Source: Actinomadura xylanilytica
Lineage (GTDB): Bacteria > Actinomycetota > Actinomycetes > Streptosporangiales > Streptosporangiaceae
Length of the DNA: 64,000 nucleotides
Reading direction: 5' to 3'
NCBI RefSeq assembly: GCF_030283145.1
Contig: NZ_JASNWE010000005.1
Location: 744,001-808,000 of the forward strand
Part shown: positions 58,290-64,000 of the stretch, piece by piece
Position numbering within the stretch: the stretch's first letter is position 1
Layout of the letters: every line of letters starts with the position of its first letter
Notes under the pieces: generated by a model
The model's input: the letters and a program-made list of their open reading frames with translations, nothing else
The model's database searches: none
What the model was told of the DNA's origin: nothing
Position numbers and translations under genes: made by a program

Positions 58290-59756
58290 TCAGACGTAGG
58301 CGGGCAGCGGGCGGGAGACGGGCGCGGCCTCGGCCTCGCGGAAGGCGAGGGCCAGGCGGTCGACAGCGGCGCGCAGCGTGCCGGGCGGCAGCACGTAGGG
58401 AAGCCGCACGTAGTCCTCCAGCACCCCGTCGACGCCGAACACCGGTCCGGGCACCACCCGGACGCCGTGCCGGGCGGCGGCCTCGGCCAGCGCGGTGGCG
58501 AGCGGGGCGCCGAGCCCGGCCCACAGCGACATGCCTCCGTCGGGGAGCCGGAACTCCCACTCCGGCAGCCGTTCGCGCAGCGCGGCGGCGAGCGCGTCAC
58601 GGCTGCTCAGCAGCGTCTCGGCGCGCTCGGCCCGCACCTCGTCGATCCGGCGGAGCAGCTCGCCGACGATGAGCTGGTCCAGGACGGGGCTGGCGATGTC
58701 GAGCGCCTCGCGGGCCCGGATCAGCCGGTGCGCGAGCGGCGCGGTCGCGCGGATCCACCCGATGCGCAGCCCGCCCCACAGCAGCTTGGACGCCGACCCG
58801 ATCGTGACGACCCGCCCGCCGGTGTCGTAGGCGGCGAGCGGCGGCACTCGAGGCGCGGCGACGTCGTGGCCCAGCTCGGCGAAGGTCTCGTCGCAGACCA
58901 GGACCGCGTCGGCGTGCCGGGCCGCGTCGACCAGCGCCGCCCGGTCCTCCCCCGGCATCAGCAGCCCGGTCGGGTTGTGGAAGTCGGGGATGGTGTAGGC
59001 CGTCCGCACCGCGGCCTGGCGCAGGCTGCCCGCGATCAGCTCGACGTCCCATCCCCCGTTGACGCCCACCGGCACCAGCCGCGCCCCGCGGCGGCGGACC
59101 GCGCCGAGCGCGTGCGGGTAGGTCGGGCGCTCGACCATGACGGCGTCGCCCGGCTCCACGATCGTCTGGGTCAGCAGGGTGAAGGCGTGCTGCGCCCCGG
59201 TGGTGATCACGATCTGGTCCGGCCGGGTGGGCACGCCGCGCGCGGCGTAGCCCGCGGCGACGGCCTCGCGCAGCCCGGCGAGCCCGGCCGGCTCGTACCC
59301 CGGCCCCCCGCTGTGGCGGGGCAGCTCGTCGACGGCGGCGGCGACGGCCTCGGCGAAGATGGCGGGCGCTCCCGGCGTGGCGCAGCCGAGGTCGATGAAC
59401 TCGGCGCCGGTGGGCGCGTCCGCCATCCCGAAGCGGCCCGCCGCGGACGGGCCGGTGCGCGGCGCGGTCGTGGTCATGGCGGTCGGCGGCAGCGCGGTCC
59501 AGCTTCCCGCGCCCCGCCGGCTCTCGACGAAGCCCTCGTCGCGGAGCCGGTCGTAGGCCGCGGTGATCGTGGTGCGGCTGACACCGAGGGCGGCGGCCAG
59601 GTCGCGCTCGGCGGGCAGCCGGGTGCGCAGCGCCAGCCGCCCGTCCTGGACCAGGCCGCGGACGGCGCGGGCGAGCGCGGCGTACACCGGCCGGGCAAGC
59701 GGGACGTCGCCCAGCAGCCGGGCCAGCTGCTGGCCGCTCACATAACGGGTACTCAT
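58290..59756 (-). CDS. MocR-type GntR regulator (YczR-like)
   Basis: A 488-residue fusion of a GntR winged helix (PVYAALARAVRGLVQDGRLALRTRLPAERDLAAALGVSRTTITAAYDRLRDEGFV in outline) to an aminotransferase-like PLP domain with YTIPDFHNPTGLLMP and the PLP lysine in SASKLLWGGLRIGW. It is divergent from yczE, which matches the known YczR-YczE divergon of actinobacteria. It probably senses PLP or an amino compound and controls yczE. ATG 59756 was preferred over GTG 59765. Confidence 0.93.
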   Translation of the reverse strand: MSTRYVSGQQLARLLGDVPLARPVYAALARAVRGLVQDGRLALRTRLPAERDLAAALGVSRTTITAAYDRLRDEGFVESRRGAGSWTALPPTAMTTTAPRTGPSAAGRFGMADAPTGAEFIDLGCATPGAPAIFAEAVAAAVDELPRHSGGPGYEPAGLAGLREAVAAGYAARGVPTRPDQIVITTGAQHAFTLLTQTIVEPGDAVMVERPTYPHALGAVRRRGARLVPVGVNGGWDVELIAGSLRQAAVRTAYTIPDFHNPTGLLMPGEDRAALVDAARHADAVLVCDETFAELGHDVAAPRVPPLAAYDTGGRVVTIGSASKLLWGGLRIGWIRATAPLAHRLIRAREALDIASPVLDQLIVGELLRRIDEVRAERAETLLSSRDALAAALRERLPEWEFRLPDGGMSLWAGLGAPLATALAEAAARHGVRVVPGPVFGVDGVLEDYVRLPYVLPPGTLRAAVDRLALAFREAEAAPVSRPLPAYV

Positions 59757-59759
59757 ACA

Positions 59760-59800
59760 GGCCACTTTCCCTTATTGGCCCTTCACTAACCGGGCCATTT
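59760..59800. promoter_or_regulatory. Three GGCC(A)-type direct repeats, candidate YczR sites
   Basis: GGCCACTT (59760), GGCCCTTC (59777) and GGCCATTT (59793) are direct repeats 16-17 bp apart in the yczR-yczE intergenic region. MocR regulators commonly bind direct repeats. The sites overlap the region just before the yczR start. Confidence 0.45.
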
Positions 59801-59889
59801 CGGTCACCCTTCTCACTGGGGACGGCCACCCGAGGGTCGCCCCACCTGACTGTTCGACAGGCTAGCGGGCTGGTAAGGGGACTTCGAGG

Positions 59890-60549
59890 ATGGCTCTGAT
59901 GGTGCGCCGCCTGGTGCAACTCTACGCGGGATTGGCCTTGTACGGCCTGGGCATCGCGCTCCAAGTGGCCTCAGGTCTGGGCAACGACCCGTGGGACGTG
60001 CTGCACCAGGGCCTGTCCCGCCGGTTCGGGCTCTCGATCGGCGCCTGGATCATCATCGCCGGGGCGGTGGTGATGCTGGCCTGGATCCCGCTGCGGCAGC
60101 GGCCCGGCCTCGGCACAATCAGCAACGTCCTGCTCGTCGGCGTCTTCACCGACCTGTTCCTGTACGTGCTGCCCGCCCCGGAGGCGCCGGCCGCGCGCTG
60201 GGCCTTCCTGGTCGCGGCGGTGCTGCTGGGCGGCTTCGCCACCGGCTGCTACATCGGCGCCGGACTCGGTCCCGGCGCGCGCGACGGGCTGATGACCGGG
60301 CTGGCCGCGCGGGGCCACTCGATCCGGGTGGTGCGGACCACGATCGAGGTGGCCGTGCTCGCCGCGGGCTGGCTGCTCGGCGGGACGGTCGGCGTCGGCA
60401 CCGTCCTGTACGCGGTCGCAATCGGGCCGCTCGCGCACTACTTCGTCCCCGCCCTGGAGATCCGGAGGCCGGCCCGCCAGGAGCCGGCCGCCCCACGCCG
60501 GGAGGAGCCCGCGCCGAGCCCGGCGCCCGCTGAGGCCAACGCCCGCTGA
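59890..60549 (+). CDS. yczE: YczE-like integral membrane protein
   Basis: A 219-residue protein with five to six helices. RRLVQLYAGLALYGLGIALQVASGLGNDPWDVLHQGLS is typical of YczE, as is GAGLGPGARDGLMTGLAARG. The function is unknown; in actinobacteria it is under YczR control. GAGG is directly before ATG 59890, so ATG 59899 (9 nt after it) may be the real start. Confidence 0.88.
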   Translation: MALMVRRLVQLYAGLALYGLGIALQVASGLGNDPWDVLHQGLSRRFGLSIGAWIIIAGAVVMLAWIPLRQRPGLGTISNVLLVGVFTDLFLYVLPAPEAPAARWAFLVAAVLLGGFATGCYIGAGLGPGARDGLMTGLAARGHSIRVVRTTIEVAVLAAGWLLGGTVGVGTVLYAVAIGPLAHYFVPALEIRRPARQEPAAPRREEPAPSPAPAEANAR

Positions 60550-60585
60550 GGTCGCCGCCCGTGGGGCCCCGGTGGGCACCGAGGG

Positions 60586-61713
60586 TCAGCCGAGGCGGAG
60601 CCGCACGACCTGCTCGGCGGCGGCCGACAGCAGGGGGGCGGCCCGCCCGGTCAGCTCGTCCAGGGTCCGCGGGCCGTCGGCCAGGCTGAAGGCGGCGGTG
60701 AGACCGAGGGCGTGCAGGGCGTCCAGGGGCCCGGCGACGCCCCCGGCCAGCGCGACGGCGGGCACGCCGCGCTCACGGGCCAGCCGCGCGACGACGGAGA
60801 CGACCTTGCCCCCGGCGCTCTGGCCGTCCACCCGCCCCTCGCCGGTGATCACCAGGTCGGCCCCGTCGAGGGCGGCCGGGAGCCCGGCGGCGTCCGCGAC
60901 CAGCTCGGCGCCGCGGGCGGGCTCGGCGCCGAGCGCCGCGACCAGGCCGCCGCAGGTGCCGCCGGCGGCGCCCGCGCCCGGCAGGTCGTGCACGCGCGGC
61001 CCGCCGTTGCCGGCCAGGACGTCGGCGAACGTGGTGAGCGCGGCGTCGAGCCGCCGCACCTGCGCGGGGGTCGCGCCCTTCTGCGGCCCGAACACCTCGG
61101 CCGCGCCCTCCGGGCCGACCAGGGGGTTGGTCACGTCGCACGCGACGCGGAACCGGGTGGCCCGGACGTCCGCGGAGATCCCCGACAGGTCGATCGCGGC
61201 GAGCCCGGCCAGCGCCGCGCCGCCCGGGGGCAGCTCGGCGCCGTCCGCGCCGGTGAACCGCGCCCCGAGGGCGCGCAGCAGCCCGGTGCCGGCGTCGGTG
61301 CTGGCGCTGCCGCCGACGCAGACCAGCACGTCGCGGGCGCCGCGCCGCACCGCGTCGGCGATGAGCTCGCCGGTGCCCGCGGTGTCGGCGCGCAGCGGGT
61401 CGGGCGGCACGTCCGCCACCAGCGGGAGCCCGGACGCGGCGGCCAGCTCCACCACCGCGGACCGCCCGTCGCCCGACAGCGCGTACCGGGCCCGGACCGG
61501 GCGGCCCAGCGGGTCGGCGGCGGTCAGCTCGACCTCCCGGCCGCCGCGGGCGCTCAGGAAGCAGTCGAGCGTGCCCTCGCCGCCGTCGGCCATCGGGACC
61601 TCGGCCACCTCGGCGCCCGGCACGGCCCGCCGGGCGCCCGCCGCGATCGCGGCGCAGACCTCGGGGGCGCCGAGGCTGCCCTTGAACGAGTCGGAGGCGA
61701 CGACGATGCGCAC
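60586..61713 (-). CDS. glxK: Glycerate kinase
   Basis: A 375-residue kinase of the GlxK family. MRIVVASDSFKGSLGAPEVCAAIAAG, PMADGGEGTLD, GGSASTDAGTGLLRALGARF, and GEGRVDGQSAGGKV with GVPAVALAG are family signatures. It phosphorylates glycerate to 2- or 3-phosphoglycerate. GTG 61713 has AGGGAG upstream. Confidence 0.95.
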   Translation of the reverse strand: MRIVVASDSFKGSLGAPEVCAAIAAGARRAVPGAEVAEVPMADGGEGTLDCFLSARGGREVELTAADPLGRPVRARYALSGDGRSAVVELAAASGLPLVADVPPDPLRADTAGTGELIADAVRRGARDVLVCVGGSASTDAGTGLLRALGARFTGADGAELPPGGAALAGLAAIDLSGISADVRATRFRVACDVTNPLVGPEGAAEVFGPQKGATPAQVRRLDAALTTFADVLAGNGGPRVHDLPGAGAAGGTCGGLVAALGAEPARGAELVADAAGLPAALDGADLVITGEGRVDGQSAGGKVVSVVARLARERGVPAVALAGGVAGPLDALHALGLTAAFSLADGPRTLDELTGRAAPLLSAAAEQVVRLRLG

Positions 61714-61752
61714 GCGGTTCTCCCTTTCAACGGTGCCGGGGCTCGCCCGGTG

Positions 61753-62646
61753 TCAGCGCTCGGCGGCGAGCGTGGTGAGCACCGAGGCGAAGTCCTCGGG
61801 CAGGACCATGGCGTCGCCCTCGTAGCGGGGCTCGAGGAGCGTCAGCTCTCCCCCGCGCCACCAGTACAGGTGCGGGCTCAGCGAGCCGGGCCCGTCCTCG
61901 TAGGCGCGGTGCGCCTGCGCCTGGAGCTCGCGGGCGGCGGCGACGGCGGCGCGGTAGCGGACCCGCGGCGACGCGTCGGCGGGACGCAGCGGGTGCGCGA
62001 TGATCAGGCTGCGGTTGGGCGCGACGACGAGCGCGCCGTGCGGCCCGATCGAGAGGTACTCCTCCAGCCAGGCCAGGTGGGTGACGGCGTAGAACGTCCA
62101 GCCGTGCAGCACCGACACGCGCACGCCGCTCAGGTCCTGGTCGTCGCTCTGGAGCGGCCCGTCGGCCCGGACGTTGGCCCGGCCGAGCATGAACAGCGCG
62201 TCGCCCGAGACCGGCCAGCCGTCCATCTCCTCGTTGGTGACCGTCCGGACCGTGGTCGGGGTGTCGACCACCACGACCTCGATCAGGCCGGGCGCGAACG
62301 GGCGGGCCGCCAGCACCCCGTTGTCGGCCTCGGCCGGGTAGATCCGGGTGCGCAACAGATGCTGGGCCAGCTCGAAGTCGCTGAGGTCCAGGGGCTCCTC
62401 GATCGCGGTGACGATCGTGGTGACGTGGTCGGAGACCAGCGCGGGCCAGTCGTCGCGGGGCACCAGCCGGGCGAGCTGGCCGAGCAGGCGCATGCTGACG
62501 TGCAGCCGGTTGGCGCCCTCCAGCAGCATCACGTCGCCGGGCATCCGCCGGCAGGTGTAGCCGAGGCTCTCGGCCACCAGGACCAGCAGGGAGCCGAGGG
62601 TGCCGTCGTCCCAGGGATCGGGACGCGCGTGCCTGCCGCCGCTCAT
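61753..62646 (-). CDS. Conserved protein of unknown function
   Basis: A 297-residue cytoplasmic protein. LHVSMRLLGQLARLVPRDDWPALVSDHVTTIVTAIEE and LIEVVVVDTPTTVRTVTNEEMDGW suggest an alpha/beta peptide- or ligand-binding fold, somewhat like DUF1444, but I cannot name the family. It overlaps the upstream S66 peptidase by 4 bp (ATGA), so they are coupled. Confidence 0.75.
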   Translation of the reverse strand: MSGGRHARPDPWDDGTLGSLLVLVAESLGYTCRRMPGDVMLLEGANRLHVSMRLLGQLARLVPRDDWPALVSDHVTTIVTAIEEPLDLSDFELAQHLLRTRIYPAEADNGVLAARPFAPGLIEVVVVDTPTTVRTVTNEEMDGWPVSGDALFMLGRANVRADGPLQSDDQDLSGVRVSVLHGWTFYAVTHLAWLEEYLSIGPHGALVVAPNRSLIIAHPLRPADASPRVRYRAAVAAARELQAQAHRAYEDGPGSLSPHLYWWRGGELTLLEPRYEGDAMVLPEDFASVLTTLAAER

Positions 62647-63734
62647 CGCACACCTCCGGGCGCTTCCAGGGTCAGTGCCCCGGCGTCGAGCCGGACCGGG
62701 ACGCCCAGTTCCAGCGTGCGCTGGCAGGGCCCGTGCCCGGCGGGGACGCCGGCCAGGATGGGCACGCCGAGCGGGCCGAGCCGCCCGGCGAGCACCGCGT
62801 CGACCTCGGCGGGGTCGCCGCACCGGGTCCAGGACCCGAGCGCGACGCCGGCCGCACCGTCGAACCAGCCCGCCTGGAGCAGCTGGGTGAGCATCCGGTC
62901 GATCCGGTAGGGCGCCTCGGCGACGTCCTCCAGGAAGACCACGCGGCCCGCCGCGGGCGGCGGGGCGTACGGGGTGCCGAGCAGGGCGGCGAGCAGGCTC
63001 AGGTTGCCGCCGGTGAGCACCGCTTCGGCCCGTCCCGGCCTCAGCGCGTGCGTGCCGGTGAGGACACGGGGCCCGGTGCCGACTGCGCCCTCCTCCTTGA
63101 ACAGAACGGCGCGGAGGCCGTCCAGCGTCCGGGCGAGAACGGCGTCGCCGGGGCCGGGGGCGGGAGTGTCAGCGTCAGCGCCGGCGGGGGCGAGGTCGGC
63201 GAGGCGTCCCGCGGGCATCGGGCCGAACGAGGTGGTGATGCCCAGGCGTGTTCCAAAGGCCGCGTGCAGCGCGGTGATGTCGCTGGAACCGTGCAGCGCC
63301 TTCGGCCCAGGGCCCGCCTCCACCGCGGCCCCGGTCGCGGCGGCCAGCGCGGGCCAGTCGAGATGGTCGAGCACGCGGGTGGCGCCGTAGCCGCCGCGGG
63401 CGCAGATCACCGCGCGGACCCCCGGATCGCACCAGGCCGCTTGGAGATCGGCGGCGCGATCGGCATCGGTTCCGGCCAGCCGCTGCCATGCCTCGGGCAC
63501 CGGGCCGGCGCCGCCGAGACCGGTCCGGTCGAGTACGTGCGCGGACACCGTGACGTCGAGGCCGAGATCCCGGAGCACCGCGCAGCCGGCCTCGAGCCTG
63601 GCGGGATCGGCCGGGCCGCTCGGGGCCACCACCGCCACCCGGTCGCCCGGCCTCAGCCGGGCGAACCTCCGGGGCACCGAACCGGGCGCGACGGGCCGAT
63701 CGTGCACGGCCCCCGCGCGGGCGCCCCCGCTCAT
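62643..63734 (-). CDS. S66 family LD-carboxypeptidase (LdcA-like)
   Basis: A 363-residue protein. RLRPGDRVAVVAPSGPADPARL, VRAVICARGGYGATRVLDHLDW, KALHGSSDITALHAAF (catalytic Ser), VVFLEDVAEAPYRIDRML (Glu) and AGVPAGHGPCQ (His) are S66 motifs. LdcA removes the terminal D-Ala from cytoplasmic murein tetrapeptide during wall recycling. ATG 63734 has GAGGAGGG at 9 nt, so the frame upstream to 63755 was left out. Confidence 0.92.
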   Translation of the reverse strand: MSGGARAGAVHDRPVAPGSVPRRFARLRPGDRVAVVAPSGPADPARLEAGCAVLRDLGLDVTVSAHVLDRTGLGGAGPVPEAWQRLAGTDADRAADLQAAWCDPGVRAVICARGGYGATRVLDHLDWPALAAATGAAVEAGPGPKALHGSSDITALHAAFGTRLGITTSFGPMPAGRLADLAPAGADADTPAPGPGDAVLARTLDGLRAVLFKEEGAVGTGPRVLTGTHALRPGRAEAVLTGGNLSLLAALLGTPYAPPPAAGRVVFLEDVAEAPYRIDRMLTQLLQAGWFDGAAGVALGSWTRCGDPAEVDAVLAGRLGPLGVPILAGVPAGHGPCQRTLELGVPVRLDAGALTLEAPGGVR

Positions 63735-63825
63735 CAACCCGATCCCTCCTCGCACCGCAACGGATAGAGCTTGTCAGGATACGGACCCCAGCGGAAGGGG
63801 CCGCATGTCACGACCCGCCAACAGA

Positions 63826-64000
63826 TCACCGGCGCCCGCCGGGCACGAGCCCGGCCAGGCGGGGCAGCGTCGCGCCGACCGGCTCGCGCAGCACGAGGTC
63901 GGCGATCCCGTCGTAGGGGGTGGGCTCGGCGTTGAGGACGATCAGCCGGGCGCCGCGCTCGACGGCCTCCTGGCACAGGCCCGCCGCGGGCTCGACGGTG
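63826..64000 (-). CDS. NAD-dependent deacetylase (Sir2/sirtuin), C-terminal end only
   Basis: On the minus strand the frame enters from the window edge and ends at TGA 63828-63826. It reads PAAGLCQEAVERGARLIVLN then AEPTPYDGIADLVLREPVGA, the C-terminal strand and helix of bacterial sirtuins (PAAGL...GA.LVIVN.EPTP.D..ADLV). The catalytic His and zinc Cys are outside the window. Confidence 0.8.
   Translation of the reverse strand, partial: TVEPAAGLCQEAVERGARLIVLNAEPTPYDGIADLVLREPVGATLPRLAGLVPGGRR

Overview
The window is very GC-rich DNA from an actinobacterium. Dense, often overlapping genes, many GTG starts, 6C RNA, FabG-InhA, DUF3099, a SARP regulator and an LpqY-SugABC transporter point to a filamentous actinomycete, probably Thermomonosporaceae (Actinomadura-like). 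The genus is inference. About 60 protein genes are supported. I saw no rRNA, tRNA, CRISPR array, transposase or phage gene.

Layout. 1-964: C-terminus of a RecD2-like helicase. 1-7.4 kb: a secreted Pro-rich protein, fabG-inhA, a tldD-tldE pair split by a tandem 120-bp repeat, dodecin and DUF3099. 7.38-7.53 kb: a 6C small RNA with its own promoter and terminator. 7.9-19 kb: acyl-CoA metabolism (acyl-CoA dehydrogenase, IcmF with a BtuF-like partner, VOC protein, acyl-CoA synthetase) with MarR and TetR regulators, and a GH25 lysozyme. 19-21.3 kb: kynA-kmo. 21.2-27.5 kb: FdhF/YdeP-type molybdoenzyme, efflux pump, mobA and moaA. 27.6-38.7 kb: lipase, rtcB, selB-selA, MarR with an efflux pump, prpE, selD. 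38.9-46.5 kb: a FadD-like ligase, a TRIC-like channel, fdhD, a ferritin-like protein, an M24 peptidase and an EphD-like hydrolase/SDR fusion. 46.5-51.1 kb: SARP regulator, 29-aa peptide, PaaK-like enzyme and presenilin-like protease. 51-55.3 kb: trehalose-type ABC importer. 55.4-64 kb: NDH-2, a holin-like/DUF3618 pair, a CBS protein, YczR-YczE, glycerate kinase, an S66 carboxypeptidase and a sirtuin C-terminus.

The most unusual locus is 46.5-51.1 kb. A SARP/NB-ARC regulator is divergent from a 29-residue cationic-hydrophobic peptide gene. A 13-bp-stem hairpin follows the peptide gene, then a PaaK-like adenylate-forming enzyme, a 16-codon linker ORF coupled at both ends, and a nine-helix membrane protein with the YD, GxGD and PAL motifs of presenilin/signal-peptide-peptidase (A22) proteases. 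I read this as a candidate undescribed system for making or processing a small peptide. The grouping is inference from gene order.

Second theme: selA, selB, selD, fdhD, moaA, mobA and an FDH-like enzyme share 20 kb, yet that enzyme has Cys at the expected Sec/Cys site, and neither a tRNA-Sec nor a selenoprotein was seen. Several genes (marR at 13228, M24 at 43872, selD at 38729) have promoters whose predicted start lies at or next to the start codon, suggesting leaderless mRNAs.
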